A DNA stretch of 64,000 bases from Fulvivirgaceae bacterium JP3-4 (GTDB lineage: Bacteria; Bacteroidota; Bacteroidia; Cytophagales; Cyclobacteriaceae), in NCBI GenBank assembly GCA_029309925.1, contig JARKND010000005.1, positions 868,001-932,000 of the forward strand, in the 5' to 3' direction. The position numbers and the translations under genes are program-made. This document shows positions 51,795 through 59,479 of the stretch, in pieces (the first letter of the stretch is position 1; the number at the start of each line of letters is the position of its first letter). A model generated the notes under the pieces. It searched no databases. It was not told the DNA's origin and saw only the letters and a program-made list of their open reading frames with translations.

Positions 51795-52021
51795 AGGCGT
51801 GGCTTACAAATCGATTATATCATTTTCGGGTTGTAATCGTGTGAAATTCGGGGTGGATAACGATTACTGAAAAGAATGACGAATAAGAAAATAAAACTCG
51901 CAATGAAGTTAATGATATTCATGGTATTTATCAATAATGAAACACGAGTGGCCCTGCGTCACGAGCAATCGTGAAGTTGTAAGTCATTGGTCGTAAGGCG
52001 AGGTAAGAATGACGTCATGTG

Positions 52022-52687
52022 CTACTCGATGTGAATAATACCGGAGTCAGACTCCCGACAATCGTTAGTGATTATCCTATACTGCAAAGCGCGCTCTTCG
52101 GGATAACGTTTCAGATCGAGTACGAAATGTTGCTCAATGGTTTCAAAAATGTCGAGATAATCTTCAAATAGCGAGCTGATCAGAATATATCGCTTCACGG
52201 AGTTTGGGACCGCATCTTTCCATGCGAGCTGCACGGTTTCTCCCGCTTTAGCTTTTATTGGCTCTGAGGGCAGGTAGAGCTTCCCGGGTCTGTTGCACCC
52301 AAAGTCGAATTTTTGTCGCATGCATTGCTTCGGATTCTCAGGATGACAAGTCCTGAGATGGTTTTGCAAAAGGACGCGAAAAATTCTGTCATGAAGCTGA
52401 AAGGCGTGAAGCTGAGTATCATTGCTGATAAGGGAGTCGATCGAGATCGTGCGTGGGCCGCGCATGCTTCCGCTCACATAACCATTGCTGTAGTATAAAT
52501 AAACTGAACCTTTCTTCTTAAGAAGAATAATGTCAGCGCTTCTCAGCGTGTCGCCATTCTTTACTTCAGCGCCATCTTCATAATATGCACGCCTCACACC
52601 GCCAGCCTGCAGCGATTGTGAAAATGAGCTGAAGCTGACAACGGACATCAGTAGTAATATCAAAAGGATGAGAGGGGATTTTTTCAT
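52022..52687 (-). CDS. Hypothetical secreted protein
   Basis: A 221-residue protein from the ATG at 52687 (MKKSPLILLILLLMSVVSFSSFSQ), with a signal peptide of about 24 residues. The mature part is beta-rich with four cysteines (RTCHPENPKQCMRQKFDFGCNR, later NDCRESDSG) that could form disulfides, and a YLYYSNGYVSG segment. I recognise no family. It is on the same strand and upstream of the HTCS gene, separated by 227 bases. The longer frame to 52738 adds a non-signal leader. Confidence 0.7.
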   Translation of the reverse strand: MKKSPLILLILLLMSVVSFSSFSQSLQAGGVRRAYYEDGAEVKNGDTLRSADIILLKKKGSVYLYYSNGYVSGSMRGPRTISIDSLISNDTQLHAFQLHDRIFRVLLQNHLRTCHPENPKQCMRQKFDFGCNRPGKLYLPSEPIKAKAGETVQLAWKDAVPNSVKRYILISSLFEDYLDIFETIEQHFVLDLKRYPEERALQYRIITNDCRESDSGIIHIE

Positions 52688-52826
52688 AACATGAAGATAA
52701 CGAATCGCGATAAATTCGGGAGAGACTAATATAAACATCGCGCGCGTTAGACCACCTTTGATAGAAGCTCGTTACGAATTCATTTTAGTGTTAAATTGTA
52801 AATCATTTCTGAAACCCTTAATTGCA

Positions 52827-53131
52827 ATGAGCTCACTGCAACCCTCTCTTAAACTGTTTGTTTTACCGCCTTTTTTACCATCGGCCATCAGTTGGTCGCA
52901 CAGAAAGAGCCAACAGATTTCGGTAACATAAATATCAATGATTTTGCCGTTACCAGCACGGATGCATCCGTTGTATTATTCAGCAAAGGCGAATTTGTGT
53001 ATCCCACTTACCATCGACACCTCAGAGTAAAAATAAACCGAAAGGAGGCTTTTGATCTCTGGGGTAACTTCCGTCTCGACAATGATCTCGGACGAATTTT
53101 AAATGTGAAAGCTTTATGCCGGAGTATTTGA
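52827..53131 (+). pseudogene. Truncated DUF3857/transglutaminase-like secreted protein
   Basis: An ATG at 52827 opens a signal-like start (MSSLQPSLKLFVL) in one frame; the continuation (TIGHQLVAQKEPTDFG, then VVLFSKGEFVYPTYHRHLRVKI) is in another frame, so a frameshift lies near 52865. The visible part matches the N-terminus of DUF3857 proteins (VLF.KGE......RH.R.KI). The reading stops at 53131 after about 80 residues, and the following 53132-53666 contains many stops in all frames. It is a decayed gene start. Confidence 0.5.
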
Positions 53132-53666
53132 AAAATTACGACTGGAATTCTGGGACCGATCATCAACCTGGGTTGAGATCAGCAGACAACTGCTTGAGTA
53201 CTATTCAATCGATCATCAGATTTTCCGTCACGAAGTGTAAAAAGGAAAACCAGTAATGCAATGGTGTAGTTGTCGTCTGCCGTCATCATCGCTCCAAGAT
53301 CTAAAAGTGGATTTTTATAGCCCGATTTCAAAAGTGTGAGAATCCTTTCGCGGAAATATTTGGAAATTCCTGTAGATGATTACACTGTTCCGACCAACGA
53401 CCGCAGCGTTCGCTGACTGAAAAACAAACTCTTCAATTCATTGTTAAGCATTTTTTCTACGGCAGAATTGCGAATGGGTATACCGTTGTGTGCTGTGCTT
53501 CAGTTGTGTTTGACTGATTATCGTTTGATGAAGTGCGCGAACGGAAACTGAACAAGGTTCAACGACAGTCTTAAACAAAACATTGGAAAAGATTTTTTTT
53601 CGCTGCGCTTCGAAAACAAATCATCAGTCGTGGTGTTCCTCAGAGCAAACAAAAGCTCTATAAAAA

Positions 53667-55046
53667 ATGAAAAAACAAATGAGATACTTACTTGCGCTTC
53701 TCTTTATCGCAAGCGCGTTCGTGTTGAGCAGCTGTGACGATGATGAAAGCGGTCCGAATCAAAACATTGTGGAACTGGCCACCGCCAACGATAACCTGTC
53801 AACACTCGAGGCGGCATTGGTAAAGTTCCCCGACCTGGTGACAACGTTGTCTGGTAACGGACAGGTTACTGTTTTTGCGCCTACTAATTCCGCTTTCGAA
53901 AACCTGCTCGATGCCGTAGGGCAAACAAGTCTCGATGATCTTCCTGAAGACGTGCTCCGCGATATCCTCGAGTATCATGTCGTTTCCGGTGCAACCCTGT
54001 CGAATCAACTGACCGCTGGAACTGTCACGACTGTGGGCGGTGAAAATATTACAGTCAGCACTACTTCGGGCCTGAGGCTCAACGGGAACGCATCCGTCAC
54101 TACGGCAGATGTTCGTGCAACGAACGGAGTCGTTCATATTATCGACCAGGTGCTTGTACCTCCGTCTATGCAGCCGATCGTAGCAACGATTGTAGCGCCC
54201 GCCTACTTCAACAAAAACTTTACAACATTGATCGCTGCAGTGAAAGCAGCTTCTCCTTCCATCCTGACAACGCTTCTGAACAGCAGTGCGAAGACTTTGT
54301 TTGCTCCGACAAATGCGGCCTTCACCGCTGCGGGAATTACCACGCTTCCAAACCAGGCTATGCTGGATGCTGTGTTGAAGTATCATGTGATTGCATCGGA
54401 AGTCACATCTTCGCAGATTGCCACAGGCGCATCGAGTGCAGAAACGTTGAATGGCAAGATTTACCTGTCGAAAAATTCCAGTGGTGTGTCCATCAATGGA
54501 AACTCGAAAGTGACGACCGCTGACATCGATGCAAGCAACGGAGTGGTGCATGTGATCGACAGAACGCTGATGCCTCCGTCTGAAACCATTGCGCAGATCG
54601 CAACACGTTTGTCTGCCGCCAGCCCAGCGCAGTTCACACAACTTGTTGCTGCACTTACACGGACACAAGGTCAGGGCGCAAATGATTTGCTCGCTGCAGT
54701 CTCGTCCTCATCCAGTAACCTGACAGTATTTGCGCCTACAGACGCAGCTTTTCAGGAGTTGTATACGGCTTTGGGTGTTACTAATGTAAATCAGATTCCG
54801 CTGAGCACACTGATTGCGGTGCTGAAGCATCACGTTGTTTCCGGACGCGTGTTCTCATCGGATCTGTCCACCGGTGCCGTAGCTACGTTGAATGGCAATG
54901 TCACCGTGAACATGGGAGCAAGTCCTCCAACGGTCACGGGGAGTTCAGGAGCCTCAAATGCTGCACGACTTCAAACATCATTATTGAATATACACGCTAC
55001 GAACGGTGTAATTCACGTGATCGACAAAGTGCTGGTTCCGCAATAA
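53667..55046 (+). CDS. Lipoprotein with three fasciclin domains
   Basis: A 459-residue lipoprotein: signal and lipobox LLALLFIASAFVLSSC (C23), then an acidic linker. Three fasciclin (FAS1) domains follow at about 35-168, 170-302 and 310-459. Each has the H1 motif (TVFAPTNSAFENL, TLFAPTNAAFTAA, TVFAPTDAAFQEL), the YH segment (YHVVSGATLS, YHVIASEVTS, HHVVSGRVFS), and the closing NGVVHVIDxxLxPP. FAS1 domains mediate cell-surface and matrix adhesion. A terminator follows at 55071-55099. The gene is intact and monocistronic. Export to the outer surface is likely from the domain type. Confidence 0.93.
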   Translation: MKKQMRYLLALLFIASAFVLSSCDDDESGPNQNIVELATANDNLSTLEAALVKFPDLVTTLSGNGQVTVFAPTNSAFENLLDAVGQTSLDDLPEDVLRDILEYHVVSGATLSNQLTAGTVTTVGGENITVSTTSGLRLNGNASVTTADVRATNGVVHIIDQVLVPPSMQPIVATIVAPAYFNKNFTTLIAAVKAASPSILTTLLNSSAKTLFAPTNAAFTAAGITTLPNQAMLDAVLKYHVIASEVTSSQIATGASSAETLNGKIYLSKNSSGVSINGNSKVTTADIDASNGVVHVIDRTLMPPSETIAQIATRLSAASPAQFTQLVAALTRTQGQGANDLLAAVSSSSSNLTVFAPTDAAFQELYTALGVTNVNQIPLSTLIAVLKHHVVSGRVFSSDLSTGAVATLNGNVTVNMGASPPTVTGSSGASNAARLQTSLLNIHATNGVIHVIDKVLVPQ

Positions 55047-55070
55047 GGGAGTTGCTAAACTATAATGGTG

Positions 55071-55099
55071 AAGCCCGGGCTCATGAGTCCGGGTTTTAT
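55071..55099 (+). terminator. Rho-independent terminator of the fasciclin gene
   Basis: CCCGGGCTC/GAGTCCGGG arms followed by TTTTATTTT, 28 bases past the stop codon. Confidence 0.85.
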
Positions 55100-55299
55100 T
55101 TTATTACCGTGGAAAGAGCCGGGATTGATGACGTGAAACTCTCGTTCGTTGAATTTTGGATAAAGGCATTACCTAAAAAGAATAGTGTACACTTACGGGG
55201 GAATCCTGCGTGAGGGATGGGAGCATTGTCTGAGCCCGCTGGGCTCGGGGAATTATCGAAACATTCTGTAGACAAAGGTGAGAGGTCAGGGCCGATGTG

Positions 55300-55398
55300 C
55301 TATTAAACCCTGCGTGCGATGGGTGGCGAGTGCGGACAGCCCGACCGTGGTGTGCTGACGAAGCGAAGCAAGGCAGCACACCAGGGGCACGCCCAACC
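55300..55398 (-). repeat. Dispersed non-coding repeat, GGGCGTGCCCC family, partial copy C
   Basis: Read on the minus strand it starts GTTGGGCGTGCCCCTGGTGT and later has CGGTCGGGCTGTCCGCACTCGCC, matching the opening and the GGTCGCGTTTTCCGCTCC block of copy B loosely. Orientation is opposite to copies A and B. 55100-55300 has no gene. Confidence 0.45.
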
Positions 55399-55416
55399 AT
55401 GGCCAAGATCGCAATT

Positions 55417-56034
55417 TCAGATTAGTTGATTGTTAAGAGCAAACTGCACCAGTTGCGATGTATTTGCCGCACCCGTCTTGCGAAGGATATTTTTTCTGTG
55501 CGTTTTTACGGTGTGCTCAGCAATAAAGAGCTTGTCAGCGATCTGAATGCTGGTAAGTCCTTCCGCGATGAGCTTGACGATTTCAATTTCACGCTTGCTG
55601 AGTTTGTATTGAAATACATCTTCTTTTTCTGCGACAAACGTATGGATGCGATCGTAATAGGATTTGCCACTCATGACGCGCTCGATCGCATCGGTGAGTT
55701 CCTGGCCGGAATTACTTTTCAGCAGGCACCCATCGACACCGAGGCGCACGATCTGTTCAACAAATGACTTCTGTGCATACATGGTGAGGATGATGATGCG
55801 AATGTGAGGGTATTTTTGTTTGAGCTTGCGCGCGCAGGTGATGCCATCCATAACGGGCATGTTGATATCCAGCACGACAACGTCTACGGGATGTGTTGCA
55901 ACGAAGGTGAGGACTTCTTCTCCATTCTTTACTTCACCGACCACTTCGAGCGCGTCACTGCTTTTCAGCACCGCCTTCAGTCCATCGAGTACGATGGTGT
56001 GATCATCAGCGAGGAGTATTCTGATCCGGGTCAT
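55417..56034 (-). CDS. LuxR-family response regulator (NarL/FixJ type)
   Basis: A 205-residue response regulator. Residues 1-120 are the receiver with the acidic pair D10-D11 and phosphorylation site D56 (VVVLDINMPVMDG) plus T/K positions (IILTMYAQKS). Residues about 140-205 are a LuxR-type HTH (LSKREIEIVKLIAEGLTSIQIADKLFIAEHTVKTHRKNIL). It overlaps the sensor kinase gene by 4 bases (start codon inside the kinase stop region), so the pair is co-translated. It probably binds the two dyads at 58104-58171 upstream of the operon and controls its own transcription. Confidence 0.95.
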   Translation of the reverse strand: MTRIRILLADDHTIVLDGLKAVLKSSDALEVVGEVKNGEEVLTFVATHPVDVVVLDINMPVMDGITCARKLKQKYPHIRIIILTMYAQKSFVEQIVRLGVDGCLLKSNSGQELTDAIERVMSGKSYYDRIHTFVAEKEDVFQYKLSKREIEIVKLIAEGLTSIQIADKLFIAEHTVKTHRKNILRKTGAANTSQLVQFALNNQLI

Positions 56035-56825
56035 TTGCAGGGGATATCGAAAGCTACGGAAAATCCGCTGGACGATCCATCTCCGAAGGTCATGACCGCA
56101 TTAAGTTTTTCCACGCGCGCCTGAATGTTGTGCAATCCCATTCCCTTCTTGTGGCCGTCATCGACAGAGAAACCGATTCCGTTGTCTTCGTAGATGAGGC
56201 TGATGGAGTCGTTGCTCACCTGGGAGAGATCGATGTTGATGCGTGTAGCCCTTGCGTGTTTCAACGTGTTATTGATAAGTTCCTGGACGATGCGGTAAAC
56301 ATTGAGGCTGGCTTCGTTGGGCAGGGGGCGTATGTTTTCGATATGGGAGTCGATGGTGATGGCGCCACTGTTGTTAACGGTAGCAACGAGGTCGCTGATG
56401 GCGGCACCGAGTCCGAAGTGGTGGAGAGAAGGGGAGTCCAGGCGGTGAGAAATGATGCGGGCCTGCTCACTGGCCTCGCGTGCAGCGCGCCCCATCTTCT
56501 GCGCGAGCTCCTTTCGGTCTTCTTCTGTTTTGGCACGGGTGATGGAATCGGCATACATGCTGATGGTAACAAAAGCGCTGGCCAGACTGTCGTGGATATG
56601 GCGGGCGATTTCCTGGCGTTCTGCATCCTGGCCCTGCAGTCGCGCGTAGGCAGACTTCAATTCCTCCTGACGGAGCAGGTTCTCGATTTCCTGGTAAGCG
56701 ATCTTGCGTTTGATAAGCTTGCGCTGGAAGAGGTAGATGAATGTGACGATTGCGGCAACAAGGAACAACATGCCCGTTGTGCCGAGGATGAGGATCAATT
56801 CGTTGTTCAACCCCTTATTCTCCAT
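56031..56825 (-). CDS. Two-component sensor histidine kinase (HisKA_3 type)
   Basis: A 264-residue kinase. One transmembrane helix near the N-terminus (about 10-31), a coiled stretch, then HisKA_3 with phospho-acceptor H78 (ERQEIARHIHDSLASAF). The HATPase_c domain has the N box (IVQELINNTLKHARA) and G boxes (YEDNGIGF, KKGMGLHNIQARV). It has almost no periplasmic sensor; sensing is likely through the upstream seven-helix membrane protein gene, which overlaps it by 19 bases. Partner regulator: the LuxR-type protein at 55417-56034. Confidence 0.93.
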   Translation of the reverse strand: MENKGLNNELILILGTTGMLFLVAAIVTFIYLFQRKLIKRKIAYQEIENLLRQEELKSAYARLQGQDAERQEIARHIHDSLASAFVTISMYADSITRAKTEEDRKELAQKMGRAAREASEQARIISHRLDSPSLHHFGLGAAISDLVATVNNSGAITIDSHIENIRPLPNEASLNVYRIVQELINNTLKHARATRINIDLSQVSNDSISLIYEDNGIGFSVDDGHKKGMGLHNIQARVEKLNAVMTFGDGSSSGFSVAFDIPCK

Positions 56826-57445
56826 AAACCGATGGTGAAAATAATATTCTTCAGCACATTGGAAAAATTATGGAGTATCCACGATCCGTAAAAGCGTTCG
56901 GAACTTTGAGAAAGCATGTCTGTGGAGAGGAGGAAGGAGAATAGCGCACCGGAAAAATAAGTGAGTATGCCGATGACGATCCAGAAGTGAGGTGATTTTT
57001 CGATGAAGATATCTTCTTCCCTGCTGTAGAACATGCTGAAGGCCATCACGCACAAACCGATCATCAGCAGCGCCTCCAGCGAACGCGACCACGCGTTGAA
57101 GGAGTAAATACTTTCCAGAAAGATGGAATCGGCAACGTAAACCAACGTATAGGCTATTGCTACGCTAGTCCAGGTTTGGTTTTTCCAGTTGAGAAGATAA
57201 CTGAAGAAAGTGATTAGCAGGATTCCTTCGAGCAGGCCGTAGGCATGGGCCACGGGTAGGTTGTTGACCTGCATGAACGCCAGTGTGATGTTTGCCACAT
57301 CAGCGATGAGTGCTATGGCGATGGCAATGGTCAGAATGATAAATGTACGGTCGAGTCCCTTGCGCCTGGTCCAGGCTGTGATTAGCGGCAGGAGCGGTGA
57401 GAGGACCGAACCGTACATCAATAATTTAGTATAGTTTACTGACAC
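56807..57445 (-). CDS. Seven-helix membrane protein in the two-component operon
   Basis: A 212-residue integral membrane protein with about seven hydrophobic segments from residue 8 to 208 and short polar loops. I do not recognise a named family. It overlaps both neighbours (10 bases with the lipoprotein gene, 19 bases with the kinase gene), so all four genes are translated as one tightly packed operon. A role as membrane partner or sensor input for the kinase, which has only one helix itself, is plausible and is inference. Confidence 0.78.
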   Translation of the reverse strand: MSVNYTKLLMYGSVLSPLLPLITAWTRRKGLDRTFIILTIAIAIALIADVANITLAFMQVNNLPVAHAYGLLEGILLITFFSYLLNWKNQTWTSVAIAYTLVYVADSIFLESIYSFNAWSRSLEALLMIGLCVMAFSMFYSREEDIFIEKSPHFWIVIGILTYFSGALFSFLLSTDMLSQSSERFYGSWILHNFSNVLKNIIFTIGLWRIRG

Positions 57446-58032
57446 TGGTTAGGACACGGGACAGAGGTGTTGAGAACCGGACCATTGTTGAGAACGCCCA
57501 TCGCATTGATCTTACATGGATCGATGTCGAAAAGGTCGTTGCCTTTTTCATCCAGCGGTACGAGGAAAACATCATTGTAGATCTGGTTCTTTCCGCTGAT
57601 CTCCTTATACTTTAACGACATATATACACGCACGCCCATGAGTTTGTTCCCACTGTTCTTGTCCAGTTCGGCAACCTGATCGGCAAATGCTTTAAAGTTA
57701 TTCATACCAAAGGTAAATCCATAGATCACGCGTGGATCTGTTGCGGGATCGCACTTGATGCCGATGGAATCCTGCAGGCGTTTCAGGTCCTCACGTGCTT
57801 CGGCAGGCGAAACGAGGGCACCACTGCTGCGGTCCATCCTCTGGCCTCTGAGTAGTGCGGCCAGTTCTGGTGTAAGTTCCAGGTAAGAGAATTCCGTTGA
57901 GGGCGTTGGCGTGGATTGAACGGAACCGTTTGTGTTGCCGGAGTCATCGGTCTTGCCGGAATCACCGCAGGCATAAATGATAAATCCTGCCAGCACCACC
58001 AGCAGGACATACGTTGAGATTTTGTAGTTCAT
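57436..58032 (-). CDS. Lipoprotein, first gene of the two-component operon
   Basis: A 198-residue lipoprotein: signal with lipobox FIIYAC (C22), a Thr/Pro/Ser linker, then a soluble domain (SPAEAREDLKRLQDSIGIKCDP; YGFTFGMNNFKAFADQVAEL; GVRVYMSLKY; DVFLVPLDEKGNDLFDIDPC). It ends CPNQCQ, with cysteines at four positions of the mature part. I recognise no family, though the whole pattern looks like a typical conserved Bacteroidota periplasmic lipoprotein. It could be a ligand-binding or stress-sensing input for the kinase. Confidence 0.8.
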   Translation of the reverse strand: MNYKISTYVLLVVLAGFIIYACGDSGKTDDSGNTNGSVQSTPTPSTEFSYLELTPELAALLRGQRMDRSSGALVSPAEAREDLKRLQDSIGIKCDPATDPRVIYGFTFGMNNFKAFADQVAELDKNSGNKLMGVRVYMSLKYKEISGKNQIYNDVFLVPLDEKGNDLFDIDPCKINAMGVLNNGPVLNTSVPCPNQCQ

Positions 58033-58103
58033 GTTTCAGAAGAGGTTTAGGTAACGGAAGATGAGAATTTTTTTCAAAGTAAGTAAGCCTTTGCGGTGTG
58101 GTG

Positions 58104-58171
58104 AATACCTACCGGGAGGTATTGTTGGAATTTTTGAGGTACATGTTTCGGAATACCACCCGATAGGTATT
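58104..58171. promoter_or_regulatory. Two AATACC-N8-GGTATT dyads upstream of the two-component operon
   Basis: Perfect inverted repeats at 58104-58123 and 58152-58171, with identical 6-base arms, the same 8-base spacer, and centres 48 bases apart. They lie 72 to 139 bases upstream of the operon's first start codon. The size and symmetry suit a LuxR/NarL-type dimer site, so the operon's own response regulator is the likely binder. Confidence 0.65.
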
Positions 58172-58280
58172 GAGGAGGGATTATTTAAAAAGTACATTCG
58201 ATTTCCATTGATCCAGGAAAAACGTCCTGGCGAAATGACATCAGGGTCTGATACATCTTGGTTTTTAATCTTCATGCAAA

Positions 58281-58316
58281 GCCGCTGACAATGTCTTGCT
58301 CAGCGGTTTTCTTTTT
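58281..58316 (+). terminator. Terminator-like hairpin
   Basis: CCGCTGA/TCAGCGG arms with an 11-base loop, followed by TTTTCTTTTT. No plus-strand gene precedes it; it may end an unannotated short transcript. Confidence 0.6.
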
Positions 58317-58327
58317 AAAAGAAGAGT

Positions 58328-58492
58328 TCACTTTTTACTTCTTCTGCTTTTCCTGCGATCATGGATTGCTCCCAGAAGGTATACGACTCCAAAGATCAAT
58401 GCTGTGCATACAAACCCAAGGAATGCTCCTCGTGAATTGATATTCTGAAGAGGCGCAGTATTAAGCCAGATGAGAACCGTTGCAAATGCCAA
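58328..58492 (-). CDS. Small two-helix membrane protein or fragment
   Basis: A 54-residue frame from TTG at 58492 to a stop at 58328: LAFATVLIWLNTAPLQNIN, a second hydrophobic segment (GAFLGFVCTALIFGVVYLLGAI) and a basic tail (HDRRKSRRSKK). The frame is open a few codons further upstream, without an ATG, before a stop. The hydrophobic-basic pattern looks like a real small membrane protein or the end of a lost one. 58500-58644 shows nothing else. Confidence 0.35.
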   Translation of the reverse strand: MAFATVLIWLNTAPLQNINSRGAFLGFVCTALIFGVVYLLGAIHDRRKSRRSKK

Positions 58493-58644
58493 GGGTATTC
58501 GGTGTAAGAGATTCTAAAGATAATATTTCTATGTATGAGAATGAATAAAAGTTCTCACCAGAAGTGATCTTCATGCTTCACCACTGGTTTGTTGATTAAT
58601 ATCATTGAAATAAATCTGAAAAAATATTATATCGGGACATCTAT

Positions 58645-59353
58645 ATGTTCCGGCAAGGAAAACCCAGAGCTTTTAAACACAACCTGCGACTGGCGGTGCT
58701 ACTGTCTTTCGTAGCGGGCTCGGTTAATATCGCGGGCGTTCTCGCGATAAGCACACTGACAACCAACGTAACCGGTCACTTCGCGTATTTCGCAGAAGAG
58801 CTCATGCTTGGCGACTACGCAATGGCAATCACATTTATCGCGTATATCCTTGTTCTTTTTTGGTGCAATGACTTGTGGCTTTCTGGTAGAGCTCGTGTTC
58901 AGAAAATATCCGGACTGGTCGCATGCGCTGCCTATGCTCCTGGAGATGGCGATCCTTGTGACGCTGTCTGTCGCGTTTGATCATCCGGAAGGCAGCCAGG
59001 TGCAGATTGCGTGCGCTTTGTTGTTTGCCATGGGAGTACAGAACGCGCTTGTCACAAAGATTTCAAACGCAACGGTTCGCACCACGCACCTGACAGGGTT
59101 GTTCACCGATCTTGGCATTGAATGTTCTCAGTTGTTCTTCCATCGCGAAAAACACGATGTCCATAGGCTTACGCGAAGCATCTACCTGAGGCTTGCGATC
59201 ATTTTGTTTTTCTTCCTGGGAGGAGTTATCGGTGGGTTTGCGTACCAGGCTCTCGGCTTGAAAGCATTACTGTTATCATCGGCATTTCTGATGATCGCGT
59301 TTTTGTATGACAGTGTGCGTCTTACACTTCTTTCTTTTTTGAGGAAACGGTGA
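58645..59353 (+). pseudogene. DUF1275/YoaK-family membrane protein, frameshifted
   Basis: Two overlapping frames together give one DUF1275 (YoaK-like) protein of about 235 residues: the first frame carries SFVAGSVNIAGVLAISTLTTNVTGHFAYFAEELMLGDY (family signature), the second FFGAMTCGFLVELVFRKYPDW, then ALLFAMGVQNALVTKISNATVRTTHLTGLFTDLG (the second signature). The frames join at a run of six T bases (about 58855-58860); with five T residues the reading is ILVLFGAMTCGF and continues without a break. So a single-base insertion in a homopolymer has split the gene, or the base call is wrong. Function in the family is unknown. Confidence 0.85.
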
Positions 59354-59380
59354 TGGTGAGTTGAATTTGTTTGTCACTAT

Positions 59381-59416
59381 AAAAAAAGGCATGGAACAGA
59401 ATCTCTGCTCCATGCC
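59381..59416 (-). terminator. Rho-independent terminator of the prolyl oligopeptidase gene
   Basis: GGCATGGA/TCCATGCC arms and, on the minus strand, a seven-T run. It lies 64 bases past the peptidase stop, with a heptamer tract between. Confidence 0.8.
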
Positions 59417-59422
59417 TGTCAT

Positions 59423-59479
59423 TTAACTCTGAAATCTTAACTCTAAAATCTTAAATCTTTAATCTTAAATCTAAAATGT
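59423..59479. repeat. Heptamer tract (ATCTTAA/CTCTAAA type)
   Basis: AACTCTG, AAATCTT, AACTCTA, AAATCTT, AAATCTT and related words in 7-bp phase. It ends next to the peptidase stop codon and matches the 42090-42124 words. Confidence 0.8.

Noticed and set aside
53799-54668. 289-aa minus-strand frame opposite the fasciclin gene
   Set aside because: Cys/Arg-rich shadow of a three-domain fasciclin protein.
56130-56891. 253-aa plus-strand frame opposite the sensor kinase
   Set aside because: Antisense to the kinase, which has all catalytic boxes; no family pattern on this strand.
58061-58288. 75-aa plus-strand frame across the dyads
   Set aside because: Covers the two palindromic regulatory sites, lacks any family pattern and reads through an operator region.
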